Source: GWE2-42-39 sp963668595 (GTDB lineage: Bacteria; Bacteroidota; Bacteroidia; Bacteroidales; Prolixibacteraceae). Taken from it: DNA of 64,000 nucleotides. The first letter of the stretch is position 1; each line of letters starts with the position of its first letter. The notes under the pieces are model-generated. The model made no database searches. It was not told the DNA's origin and saw only the letters and a program-made list of their open reading frames with translations. The stretch covers positions 3,224,001-3,288,000 of the forward strand of contig OY764876.1 of assembly GCA_963668595.1 (NCBI GenBank), written 5' to 3'. Of this stretch, positions 44,608 through 52,365 are shown piece after piece. The position numbers and the translations under genes are program-made.

Positions 44608-45276
44608 ATGACTAAAAAACTATTCTTTTCATTCCTGATTGCATTGGTAACCATCACTACTTTTGCTCAGGAAAACAAATTCGGAACTTATTACAATCAG
44701 CGTCGGACTCTGTTTGAAAAATTACCCGACACACCACACGAAATTATTTTCCTCGGAAACAGCATTACCGACGGATCGGAGTGGGTGGAACTATTTGCAA
44801 ATCTGCGTGTAAAAAATCGCGGTATCAGTGGCGATACAACTGATGGTGTTTTATTCCGACTGAATGAAGTAACCCGATCGAAACCCGATAAAGTATTTCT
44901 ACTGATCGGAATAAACGACTTATCGCGAGGCGTAGCTCAAGAAACTGTTTTCGAAAATATTTGCACTATTGCCAGACAAATTCATACCGATTCGCCCAAA
45001 ACAAAAGTATTTGTACAGAGCATTCTGCCTGTCAATCCTGTTTTCGAAAAATTCCCGAACCATGTAACCAAAACCGAACAGGTACTTTGGATTAATCAGA
45101 ATTTAGTAAGCTGGTGCGCGATGAATAATTGTACGTTTATCGATCTGTTCAGCTCTTTTAAAAATGAAAGCGACAATCTCCTGAATCCAAAATACTCAAA
45201 CGACGGCTTACACCTGACTGGTGACGGATATGTTTTATGGGCAGAAATTATACGGCCATTGGTTTTGAAAAAATAA
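44608..45276 (+). CDS. SGNH/GDSL hydrolase, possible sialate O-acetylesterase
   Basis: The 222-residue protein has a signal peptide (to about FAQ, residue 21). The SGNH blocks are intact: nucleophile Ser52 in FLGNSITDG, oxyanion Gly and Asn in GISGDT and LIGINDLS, and the catalytic Asp/His in YSNDGLHLTGDGY. It is much shorter than the long NanS of other Bacteroidota, but its place in a sialic-acid locus suggests removal of O-acetyl groups from sialic acid. A general esterase on glycan acetyl groups is also possible. Confidence 0.83.
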   Translation: MTKKLFFSFLIALVTITTFAQENKFGTYYNQRRTLFEKLPDTPHEIIFLGNSITDGSEWVELFANLRVKNRGISGDTTDGVLFRLNEVTRSKPDKVFLLIGINDLSRGVAQETVFENICTIARQIHTDSPKTKVFVQSILPVNPVFEKFPNHVTKTEQVLWINQNLVSWCAMNNCTFIDLFSSFKNESDNLLNPKYSNDGLHLTGDGYVLWAEIIRPLVLKK

Positions 45277-45294
45277 AACGAAAAAACCTTGCCC

Positions 45295-46875
45295 ATGCGT
45301 CGTTTCCTTTCAGTAATAACACTGCTACTGGCAATCGTTTCTATGAAAGCAGAAGAAACGAAATGCCCGATTATTCCGCTGCCCAACAAAATTGAAATGC
45401 ATACGGGAAAGCTCACCTTACACAAAGAACTGTCGGTAAGTTTTTCAGACAAAAACCTGAACTCGCTGGTTGATTTATTCGGCCAATCGGTCGCACTGTT
45501 TTCAGACACGCCGTGGGTGATCAGGAAAAATAAAAGCAACTCGCTCATTCAGCTTTTTATCGATCCAAACACAAATTTTAAATCCGAAGAATATTTGCTC
45601 GAAGTACTCCCGTCCGGAATAAAACTGAGCGCTTCGGGACAAAACGGACTATTTAACGGCATGCAATCGCTGATTCAACTCATCATCTTTTCTGAAAAAA
45701 ATAAAGAAAAAGTGATACTGAATTGTTGCACCATACACGATCAGCCTCGCTACGGCTGGCGTGGGCTGATGCTGGATGAATCGCGTCATTTCTTCGGAAA
45801 AGAAAAAGTAAAGCAACTGCTCGACTACATGGCTTTGCACAAACTGAATAAATTTCACTGGCACCTCACCGACCAGCCCGGCTGGCGTATTGAAATCAAA
45901 AAATATCCCAAACTCACAACAGTGGGAGGCCTTGGTAATTACGACGATCCAAATGCCAAAGCATCGTATTACACACAAAGCGAAATTGCTGAAATTGTTG
46001 CCTACGCCCAACAGCGTTTCATCGAAGTTATTCCTGAAATCGACATGCCCGGGCATGCCTCTGCGGCAAACCGAGCCTATCCTGAATTCAGCGGCGGCGG
46101 TTCCGAAGCCTATCCCGAGTTCACCTTCAATCCGGGAAAAGAAAGCACTTACCAGTATCTAACCGATATTTTAAAAGAAGTAGCCGTTCTGTTCCCTTCG
46201 AAATACATCCATATTGGTGGCGACGAAGTACATTTTGGCAATCAGCAATGGAAAACCGATGCCGGTGTGCAAAAACTGATGGCCGACAATAATCTGAAAG
46301 ATTTGGTGGACGTGGAACATTATTTCATCCGCCGCATGGAAGATTCGATTCAGCACATGGGGAAAAAATTGGTAGGCTGGGACGAAATATCTGGCTCGGG
46401 CGTGGACAAAAACAGTAGTTTACTCATGTGGTGGCGGCACGACAAGAAACAACTCTTACCCGAAGCACTTGCCAAAGGTTACGAAGTGGTGATGTGCCCG
46501 CGCATTCCGTTGTATTTCGATTTTGTACAACACGAATCGCATCAATATGGTCGTCGCTGGTCAACCGATTTTTGTCCGATTGATTTGGTTTACAAATTCC
46601 CGGGAACAGAGCTTGATCCGTCTAATCCAAAAATTAAAGGAATTCAGGCGAATGTGTGGACCGAGCGCATGCAAAATAACGAACGACTCGAGTTCATGAT
46701 TTTCCCGCGTATTTCGGCATTGGCCGAAGCAGCCTGGACTCAGGATAAACAAAAGGATTACGAAAATTTTTCGAATCGGTTGACAAACATGCTTCCCTTG
46801 TTTGAACGCGATAAAATCGACTATTTCAATCCGATTGAACCTGACAGCAAAGCCGAATCAAAGGCTATCAAATAA
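45295..46875 (+). CDS. GH20 beta-N-acetylhexosaminidase
   Basis: The 526-residue enzyme from the ATG at 45295 has a signal peptide (to about MKAEE), an N-terminal GH20b domain (about 25-140) and the catalytic barrel. RGLMLDESRHFFGKEKVKQL, LNKFHWHLTDQPGWRIEIKKY and the Asp-Glu pair in HIGGDEVHFGNQQW are all typical. It is a second, more standard hexosaminidase than the one at 38978. It would trim N-acetylhexosamines from glycans. A TTG two codons upstream is less likely. A terminator follows at 46901. Confidence 0.93.
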   Translation: MRRFLSVITLLLAIVSMKAEETKCPIIPLPNKIEMHTGKLTLHKELSVSFSDKNLNSLVDLFGQSVALFSDTPWVIRKNKSNSLIQLFIDPNTNFKSEEYLLEVLPSGIKLSASGQNGLFNGMQSLIQLIIFSEKNKEKVILNCCTIHDQPRYGWRGLMLDESRHFFGKEKVKQLLDYMALHKLNKFHWHLTDQPGWRIEIKKYPKLTTVGGLGNYDDPNAKASYYTQSEIAEIVAYAQQRFIEVIPEIDMPGHASAANRAYPEFSGGGSEAYPEFTFNPGKESTYQYLTDILKEVAVLFPSKYIHIGGDEVHFGNQQWKTDAGVQKLMADNNLKDLVDVEHYFIRRMEDSIQHMGKKLVGWDEISGSGVDKNSSLLMWWRHDKKQLLPEALAKGYEVVMCPRIPLYFDFVQHESHQYGRRWSTDFCPIDLVYKFPGTELDPSNPKIKGIQANVWTERMQNNERLEFMIFPRISALAEAAWTQDKQKDYENFSNRLTNMLPLFERDKIDYFNPIEPDSKAESKAIK

Positions 46876-46900
46876 GCAATCAAATTTTTGCATAAAATAA

Positions 46901-46935
46901 AAAATCCGATGAAAACCCAGCATCGGATTTTTTGT
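46901..46935 (+). terminator. Terminator ending the sialic-acid operon
   Basis: A ten-base stem (46902-46911 with 46921-46930) and nine-base loop are followed by TTTTG-type T-rich sequence. It lies 26 bases past the last GH20 stop. Confidence 0.88.
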
Positions 46936-47009
46936 TTTTATCCGTTATATTCAGAAAATCAATATATTTTGCCGAATCATTCATCGTTCGACAATTTTTC
47001 GTCTTCGAT

Positions 47010-47039
47010 TTTGGTCGTTTCAAATAGTTTGTATATTTG
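47010..47039 (+). promoter_or_regulatory. Predicted promoter of the queuosine-precursor operon
   Basis: TTTG at 47010-47013 is followed after 18 bases by a perfect TATATTTG (47032-47039). Transcription should start near 47046, just before the riboswitch. Confidence 0.75.
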
Positions 47040-47053
47040 CGCCATTATTAACC

Positions 47054-47084
47054 ACGTGTTCTTGATAACCACGTAAAAAACAAG
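47054..47084 (+). promoter_or_regulatory. preQ1-I riboswitch aptamer
   Basis: The leader folds as an H-type pseudoknot of the preQ1-I class. Stem P1 pairs 47054-47058 (ACGTG) with 47070-47074 (CACGT). Loop L1 (47059-47069, UUCUUGAUAAC) carries CUUG (47061-47064), which pairs with CAAG at 47081-47084 to form P2. Between them is the A-rich L3 (47075-47080). C47069 is the base expected to pair with preQ1. The aptamer ends three bases before the ATG of the transporter, so ligand binding would block translation initiation. It fills almost the whole predicted 5' leader. The class and its downstream queuosine genes agree. Confidence 0.85.
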
Positions 47085-47087
47085 AAA

Positions 47088-47768
47088 ATGAGAAATAAAG
47101 TTTCTGTTCTTTTCATGTTGGCAGGTATTCTTTTCGCAACCTGTCTGATCATATCAAACATCCTTGCTTCTAAAATTATGATGGTAGGCCCATGGGCTGC
47201 CCCCGCCGGAGTGTTGATTTTTCCGTTGGCATACATCATTAACGATGTGATTGCCGAAGTGTGGGGATACCAAAAAGCCCGACTAATTATCTGGGCCGGA
47301 TTTGGCGTAAATGTGCTGGCTGCATTGTTTTTTACTGCTGGTGTTGCTGTTCAGGCCGCTCCGTTTTGGCAAGAACAAGAAGCCTTTGCCTCGGTTTTGG
47401 GAAGTACACCACGTATTATTGCAGCCAGTTTGCTTGCCTATTTGCTCGGTTCATTTCTGAATGCTTTTGTAATGAGTAAATTCAAGATTATGACCCAAGG
47501 CAAAGCCTTTTCGTTGCGAGCCATTGTTTCTACTTTAGCAGGCGAAGGTGCCGATTCGCTGATTTTCATTACGGTTGCATTTGCCGGAATTTTCCCAGTC
47601 AAGGTATTGCTGAGTATGGTACTTACTCAGGCATTAATTAAAACAACGTACGAAATTCTGGTATTGCCACTTACCATCTGGATTGTTGGCAAAGTAAAAA
47701 AACTGGAGGGGATCGATACCTTCGATTATTCCGTTTCGTATAATCCATTTCGTTTTAGTCAGGTTTAA
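47088..47768 (+). CDS. Queuosine precursor transporter (YhhQ/QPTR family)
   Basis: The 226-residue inner-membrane protein has about six membrane segments and the family pattern LIFPLAYIINDVIAEVWGYQKARL and FVMSKFKIMTQGKAFSLRAIVSTLAGEGADSLIF (shown here in parts). The family imports queuosine precursors such as preQ0, preQ1 or queuine. It is the first gene behind a preQ1-I riboswitch and is followed two bases later by queC. Import and synthesis would both be turned down when preQ1 is plentiful. Confidence 0.88.
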   Translation: MRNKVSVLFMLAGILFATCLIISNILASKIMMVGPWAAPAGVLIFPLAYIINDVIAEVWGYQKARLIIWAGFGVNVLAALFFTAGVAVQAAPFWQEQEAFASVLGSTPRIIAASLLAYLLGSFLNAFVMSKFKIMTQGKAFSLRAIVSTLAGEGADSLIFITVAFAGIFPVKVLLSMVLTQALIKTTYEILVLPLTIWIVGKVKKLEGIDTFDYSVSYNPFRFSQV

Positions 47769-47770
47769 TA

Positions 47771-48430
47771 ATGATTACAGAAAAAGCCATCGTGGTATTT
47801 TCAGGAGGGCAGGATTCAACAACTTGCCTGTTCTGGGCCAAACAGCACTTTGCTGAAGTGCAGGCCATTGCCTTCGACTACGGGCAGCGGCACCGCATTG
47901 AACTGGAAGCTGCCCGAAACATTGCAGAAAAAGCAAATGTCTCTTTCAATCTATTTAAAATTGATTTGCTGGCACAACTCACCAACAATGCGCTCACTTC
48001 GCAGCAAATGGAAGTCGAAAAAGAAAAACCGGAGCACCGTCCGCCCAACACATTGGTCGAAGGCCGCAACATGCTCTTTCTGACTTATGCAGCTATTTTT
48101 GCCAAGGCAAACAATATTCATCACCTGGTAACCGGTGTCGGACAAGCCGATTTCAGTGGCTATCCCGATTGCCGGAACGAATTTATCGTGTCGCTCAATC
48201 AAACGCTGAACTTGTCAATGGACTTTGAATACTCGATTCACACACCGCTGATGTGGAAAAACAAAGCAGAAATATGGCAAATGGCTGATGAACTGGGCGT
48301 ATTAGATTTTGTACAAACTGAAACCGTAACGTGTTACAACGGAATAAAAGGAGCCGGATGCGGACAATGTCCGGCTTGTATGTTGCGCAACCGCGGATTG
48401 GAAAATTATTTAATTCAGAAGAAAAAATGA
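47771..48430 (+). CDS. queC: 7-Cyano-7-deazaguanine synthase
   Basis: The 219-residue enzyme turns 7-carboxy-7-deazaguanine into preQ0 using ATP and ammonia. It has the PP-loop SGGQDSTTC near the start and the C-terminal zinc cysteines in VTCYNGIKGAGCGQCPACMLR. The start lies two bases after the transporter stop, and the stop overlaps the queF start as ATGA, which implies translational coupling. Confidence 0.95.
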   Translation: MITEKAIVVFSGGQDSTTCLFWAKQHFAEVQAIAFDYGQRHRIELEAARNIAEKANVSFNLFKIDLLAQLTNNALTSQQMEVEKEKPEHRPPNTLVEGRNMLFLTYAAIFAKANNIHHLVTGVGQADFSGYPDCRNEFIVSLNQTLNLSMDFEYSIHTPLMWKNKAEIWQMADELGVLDFVQTETVTCYNGIKGAGCGQCPACMLRNRGLENYLIQKKK

Positions 48431-48897
48431 GTGGATTAAAACATTTGGGAAACGAAACCAATTATTCGTTCGACTACCAACCAGAAGTGTTGGAATCATT
48501 CAGCAATAAGCACCCTGAAAATGATTACTGGGTAAAATTCAACTGTCCGGAATTTACCAGTTTGTGTCCAATTACCGGGCAACCCGATTTTGCAACCATT
48601 TACCTCAGTTATATTCCTGACGGGAAATTGGTAGAAAGTAAAAGCCTGAAATTATACTTGTTCAGTTTTCGCAATCACGGGGCTTTTCACGAAGATTGTA
48701 TCAATATCATCATGAAAGATCTGATTAAACTGATGGAACCTAAATACATTGAAGTTTGGGGAAAATTTCTGCCCCGCGGAGGACTCAGCATCGACCCGTA
48801 CTGCAATTATGGAAAACCCGGAACCCGCTACGAAGAAATGGCTTGGCACCGCATGCGAAACCACGATCTTTCTCCTGAGAAAATTGACAATCGCTAG
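48427..48897 (+). CDS. queF: NADPH-dependent preQ0 reductase
   Basis: The 156-residue type I QueF reduces preQ0 to preQ1, the end product sensed by the riboswitch upstream. The thioimide-forming Cys47 is in FTSLCPITGQPDF, with its partner Asp54. The QueF signature ESKSLKLYLFSFRNHGAFHED follows. An ATG at 48427 overlaps the queC stop. A longer upstream frame to 48331 lies inside queC and is rejected. No queD or queE is in the window. Confidence 0.95.
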   Translation: MSGLKHLGNETNYSFDYQPEVLESFSNKHPENDYWVKFNCPEFTSLCPITGQPDFATIYLSYIPDGKLVESKSLKLYLFSFRNHGAFHEDCINIIMKDLIKLMEPKYIEVWGKFLPRGGLSIDPYCNYGKPGTRYEEMAWHRMRNHDLSPEKIDNR

Positions 48898-48940
48898 GTT
48901 TTATTTTTCCTATTCGGGTAATTCGAATAACATACTGTCG

Positions 48941-48967
48941 CGCTAACTTTCATGTAAGATGTTAGCG
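48941..48967. terminator. Possible weak hairpin between convergent genes
   Basis: CGCTAAC and GTTAGCG (48941-48947 with 48961-48967) could form a stem around 13 bases, between queF and the glycine-rich gene. No T run follows on either strand, so termination is uncertain. Confidence 0.3.
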
Positions 48968-49005
48968 GACAAATTGCAAATAGTAATTTATTCAATTGTA
49001 AATAC

Positions 49006-50577
49006 TCATGGTTTTTCGTCCCGGGGTTTGTATTCAAAAAATTCCTCGGTAGGAGCAATGTGTATTTGTCCGCGATAACCGTCTTCGGCCCAGCCAACTG
49101 CCGAAGGACCATTGTAACCGCTTTGCCCGTTTCTACCACTCGGGTTACCCTGTCCTCCACGACCACCACTGCCACCGCGACCACCACTGCCGTGACTTCC
49201 GCCCGAACCACCTACACTATTGGCAATAAACAGGTGCTGATATTGCCAGGCATCATCGGTGAAGTACAAATAGATGTCGCCACCATTGCCTCCTTCTCCG
49301 CCAAAACCGCCGGCTCCACCACAACCACCATCGCCGCCATCTTCTCCCGGCTCCTGATGCCTGATTTCTGTCACCACCTCTTCTTCCACATCTTTGTAAA
49401 CCACCACATCGGTAGTTACTTCTACTTCAATTTCCTCTTCTTTTCCTTCGCTGTTTACTATTTTTTTCTTCTCTTTTTTAACTACTTTTTCGGTGAATGG
49501 CTTTTGCACAATTCGTTTTTCCACTTTGTGTTCAATCCACACGCGTCCATCTTCGCCATTGCCGCCATCACCGCCGCGACCGCCATCACCACCACGTCCA
49601 CCATCGCCGCCACGTGAGGTAATCGACAACTTTCCACCATCCGGATTCACCAGATAACGATACTCTTCGTTGGTCCACCTGTTTTCGGCATACACGTACA
49701 ACAAATCCGTTTGCAATACCGAATCGCGATACAAATCCACCCAAACACCAATATCAGGCCCGTTATAGCCCCACTCACCATGACCTCCGTTTTGGCCATG
49801 ACCTCCGTGGTCGCCGCTAAATCCCGACATTCCATTGCTCCCCGAAAATCCTGATAGCCCTGAGCTTCCACTTAAAAACAACTGATAATCATGCTTATAG
49901 TCAAGTTGAACGGAAAAAGTGTCGCACGCCATCGGATTACGCAGCGAACGAATCTCCAGTTCCGCACGGTGATCGACAATACGGGTAAAATCGGGATCAA
50001 TGATAAATCGCCCCCTGTTCCAATATCCTCCCTGAGTTGAAAAAGAGAATGCATCACTTTCCTTATTGCGGCGCAATTTGCTGCTTACCTCTTTGTATCC
50101 GTTATTGAATTCCGAAATAATTTCCCCTTTCACCGAACAGCCCGGCGCTTTGTCAAAATTTTCCATCGGACGGTAGGTGATTTTTGTTTCGTAATTCAAC
50201 GGAATAAGCAATTCCTTTTTCATTTCCGGCTGCCTGCGCGGAGCAACCCGAACGCTGACATATTTTCCTCTCGACGGCACCAAACCTTCATTTACATGAA
50301 TTCGTCCTCCAGAATGAGATCCTCCGGTTACTTCTACGTTCCATTTCCACCAAATAAATGAGCCACCATCCATCCCTGTTTTTCGTACTTTCCCATTTTT
50401 TTGCCAGGCAATCACCCCTATACGAAACGATTCGCCGGGCAGTACCAATTGAGAAGGATCATACACAATTTGGATTGAATCGATGCGAGATGAGAGAATC
50501 CATGCATCCGCAGTTTGTGTCGTCAGTGTAAAAACTGACAGAAAAAAAAGATACAGGAAGAATATAGTGATTTTCAT
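49006..50577 (-). CDS. Glycine-rich secreted protein with collagen-like G-x-G runs, unknown function
   Basis: The 523-residue protein, from the ATG at 50577, has a signal peptide (to about TQTADA). Next come a beta-rich N-terminal half and three glycine-rich blocks. The first (LSGSSGLSGFSGSNG ... GHGEWGYNG) has pseudo-triplet GxxG repeats. The second reads as GGDGGRGGDGGRGGDGGNG. The third, near the C-end, has GGSGGSHGSGGRGG. Two charged stretches separate blocks two and three, with VEKRIVQKPF then VVKKEKKKIVNSEGKEEEIE. I do not recognise the family. Extended or filamentous surface material is a guess. An upstream extension of the frame to 50730 has no signal peptide and is rejected. Confidence 0.75.
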   Translation of the reverse strand: MKITIFFLYLFFLSVFTLTTQTADAWILSSRIDSIQIVYDPSQLVLPGESFRIGVIAWQKNGKVRKTGMDGGSFIWWKWNVEVTGGSHSGGRIHVNEGLVPSRGKYVSVRVAPRRQPEMKKELLIPLNYETKITYRPMENFDKAPGCSVKGEIISEFNNGYKEVSSKLRRNKESDAFSFSTQGGYWNRGRFIIDPDFTRIVDHRAELEIRSLRNPMACDTFSVQLDYKHDYQLFLSGSSGLSGFSGSNGMSGFSGDHGGHGQNGGHGEWGYNGPDIGVWVDLYRDSVLQTDLLYVYAENRWTNEEYRYLVNPDGGKLSITSRGGDGGRGGDGGRGGDGGNGEDGRVWIEHKVEKRIVQKPFTEKVVKKEKKKIVNSEGKEEEIEVEVTTDVVVYKDVEEEVVTEIRHQEPGEDGGDGGCGGAGGFGGEGGNGGDIYLYFTDDAWQYQHLFIANSVGGSGGSHGSGGRGGSGGRGGQGNPSGRNGQSGYNGPSAVGWAEDGYRGQIHIAPTEEFFEYKPRDEKP

Positions 50578-50826
50578 CCGTCCAGAATTGTTTTTCAACA
50601 GTCGAAAGGTTCCGGTAGCTATCGGAATCGAGTTCCCACCATCCAGCGGATTATACAAGTTTGTGTTCGTTGCTAAATATACTCGTTTCATGGCATTGAA
50701 AATTGAAGTCTTTGGCTCAACAATACTCAATAATCATTCCGTTTTCAGAAGAAAAAATAAAAAATATATCAGGCTGAAGAATTCATCATCACTCAAGCAC
50801 AAAGTATATCTCATTAACTTTTTATT

Positions 50827-50842
50827 GTGTAAATTGTTACAC
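50827..50842. promoter_or_regulatory. Palindrome upstream of mscL
   Basis: GTGTAA-ATTG-TTACAC forms a 16-base dyad 24 bases before the mscL start. It could be an operator or a leader hairpin. No regulator can be named. Confidence 0.3.
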
Positions 50843-50865
50843 TGAAAAATAATAAATCAACCTTT

Positions 50866-51294
50866 ATGAAGCTTGCAAAAGAATTTAAAGAATTTGCCAT
50901 GCGGGGCAACGTAGTCGATATGGCTGTGGGTATCATTATCGGCGGGGCATTTGGTAAAATTATCTCTTCGTTGGTCAACGATGTTATCATGCCGCCTATT
51001 GGATTACTGATTGGCGGAATTGATTTTAAGGACCTGAAACTGGTACTGACCGACGATGTAGTAAATGCTGCCGGCGAAGTAGTTTTAAAAGGAGCATCGC
51101 TCAAATACGGAATGTTTATTCAAACCACCTTCGATTTTCTGATTATTGCATTTGCTATTTTTATGGCTATTAAACTCATGAACAGGTTGAAACGCAAGGA
51201 AGAAACGAAACCTACTCCTGCTCCCGAACCAGTTAAACCGACGCGCGAAGAAGAGTTGCTTGCTGAAATTCGCGACTTGCTGAAAAATAAATAA
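50866..51294 (+). CDS. mscL: Large-conductance mechanosensitive channel
   Basis: The 142-residue protein opens under membrane tension to release solutes on osmotic downshock. It has the N-terminal helix KEFKEFAMRGNVVDMAVGII, TM1 with the GxxG motif IIIGGAFGKIISSLVNDVIMPP, a periplasmic loop and TM2. A charged C-terminal helix ends in REEELLAEIRDLL. Length is typical. A possible terminator follows. Confidence 0.96.
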   Translation: MKLAKEFKEFAMRGNVVDMAVGIIIGGAFGKIISSLVNDVIMPPIGLLIGGIDFKDLKLVLTDDVVNAAGEVVLKGASLKYGMFIQTTFDFLIIAFAIFMAIKLMNRLKRKEETKPTPAPEPVKPTREEELLAEIRDLLKNK

Positions 51295-51301
51295 AAAACA
51301 A

Positions 51302-51357
51302 AGGCACATGATTCTCCTGAAAAACACTTGGATTTCATTGGATTCATGTGTCTTTTA
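51302..51357 (+). terminator. Possible terminator after mscL
   Basis: A ten-base stem (51302-51311 with 51344-51353) with one G-U pair encloses a 32-base loop. TTTT follows the right arm. The long loop makes this moderate rather than strong. Confidence 0.5.
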
Positions 51358-51371
51358 AATATGTTTTATTC

Positions 51372-51402
51372 TTGACCGTCAATCCGATTTCATGTACCTT
51401 CG
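51372..51402 (+). promoter_or_regulatory. Predicted promoter of the HAD phosphatase gene
   Basis: TTGAC at 51372-51376 is followed 20 bases after TTG by TACCTTCG (51395-51402), one base from the TAnnTTTG consensus. The gene starts at 51421. Confidence 0.5.
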
Positions 51403-51420
51403 TGCCCAAATTTACCAAGC

Positions 51421-52068
51421 ATGTCATCTTTCACACATATCATTTTTGACCTCGACGGAACACTCACCGATAACACCCAGGGCATCGGACAATCGCTACG
51501 TTATGCCATGCAAAAAATGCATATCGACGGGTATTCTGACGAATTACTGAAAACTTTTATTGGCCCACCATTGCAACAGTGTTTTAAATCGCATTTCGGA
51601 TTGAATGAACGCGATACCGAGTTGGCGGTCGCCTATTTTCGTGAGTACTACGGAGAAAAAGGATGGAGCGACAATATTCCGTATGCAGGAATTCGTGAAC
51701 TCATGGAAGAACTGCATGCTTCGGGGAAAAAATTATTTGTGGCCACCTCGAAATTCGAAAAATACGCCCGCCTGATTCTTGAAAAATTTGAACTGGATCA
51801 ATGCCTTACTGATATGCAAGGAGCCGATTATAGTGGACACCTTACCAAGGCACAGCTGATTGAGCAAATTATGGAACGCAATCGCATGCAGGCCGGTGCG
51901 CATATTGCCATGGTAGGCGATACGGTTTTCGATATTGAAGGAGCACGCGAAACAGGAATTTCTGCTGTTGCTGTTGGCTACGGTTTTGGTAAAGTAAACG
52001 ATTTAATGGCTCTCGAACCCGAAGCTTATGCCGAAGATGTAGATGAATTGTATGAAATATTAATCTGA
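51421..52068 (+). CDS. HAD-family phosphatase (phosphoglycolate-phosphatase-like)
   Basis: The 215-residue enzyme has the HAD motif I FDLDGTLTDN with both aspartates, a helical cap (about 18-80), the motif II serine/threonine in LFVATSKFEKYA and motif IV AMVGDTVFDIEGARETG. This is the Gph/PGMB-like group. Small phosphate esters such as phosphoglycolate are typical substrates, but the actual one is unknown. It is followed five bases later by a small ABM-like gene. Confidence 0.88.
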   Translation: MSSFTHIIFDLDGTLTDNTQGIGQSLRYAMQKMHIDGYSDELLKTFIGPPLQQCFKSHFGLNERDTELAVAYFREYYGEKGWSDNIPYAGIRELMEELHASGKKLFVATSKFEKYARLILEKFELDQCLTDMQGADYSGHLTKAQLIEQIMERNRMQAGAHIAMVGDTVFDIEGARETGISAVAVGYGFGKVNDLMALEPEAYAEDVDELYEILI

Positions 52069-52073
52069 AAAAC

Positions 52074-52364
52074 ATGTTCCGACTCATTGTTGAATACCGG
52101 GTGAAACCCAAATCGCGCGAACAATTCGAAGAATTGTTTGGCCCAAAAGGTGAACGCGTAAAATTGTTTAGTCGGTCGAAAGCCTATTTGGGCAGCGAAT
52201 TATTGCTCGACGATGAATCGAAGCTTGCATACATTGCCATCGATTTCTGGGAGTCGGAAACCGCGCAAACAGAATTCGCGAAAACACAAGCCACTACAAT
52301 CGAAAAACTCAACCAGCAAATTGCCCGCATGGTAAAAGGTAACGATCGAATCTGGATGGAGTAA
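52074..52364 (+). CDS. Small ABM-like (dimeric alpha-beta barrel) protein
   Basis: The 96-residue protein has the layout of antibiotic-biosynthesis-monooxygenase-type barrels: a short beta strand (RLIVEYRVK), a helix (REQFEELFG), then LGSELLLDD and a strand-helix (LAYIAIDFWESETAQTEFAK). Such proteins act as small oxygenases or as bystanders. The role is unknown. It follows the HAD gene by five bases and stops two bases from the convergent carbamoyltransferase stop. Confidence 0.6.
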   Translation: MFRLIVEYRVKPKSREQFEELFGPKGERVKLFSRSKAYLGSELLLDDESKLAYIAIDFWESETAQTEFAKTQATTIEKLNQQIARMVKGNDRIWME

Positions 52365-52365
52365 T

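Noticed and set aside
47049..47074. Direct repeat TAACCACGT (47049-47057 and 47066-47074) as a protein-binding site
   Set aside because: The two copies are explained by the P1 stem and loop of the preQ1-I pseudoknot, which also accounts for the A6 run and CUUG/CAAG pairing and fits the downstream genes.
48331..48426. Longer queF start at 48331
   Set aside because: It overlaps queC by about 100 bases in another frame, whereas the ATG at 48427 overlaps the queC stop as ATGA and gives the standard QueF length.
48941..48967. Hairpin between queF and the glycine-rich gene as a firm intrinsic terminator
   Set aside because: No T run follows on either strand; kept only as a low-confidence feature.
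49060..49617. Plus-strand open frame opposite the glycine-rich gene
   Set aside because: It is a threonine- and alanine-rich shadow of the GG-x repeats on the other strand, with no start context or family features.
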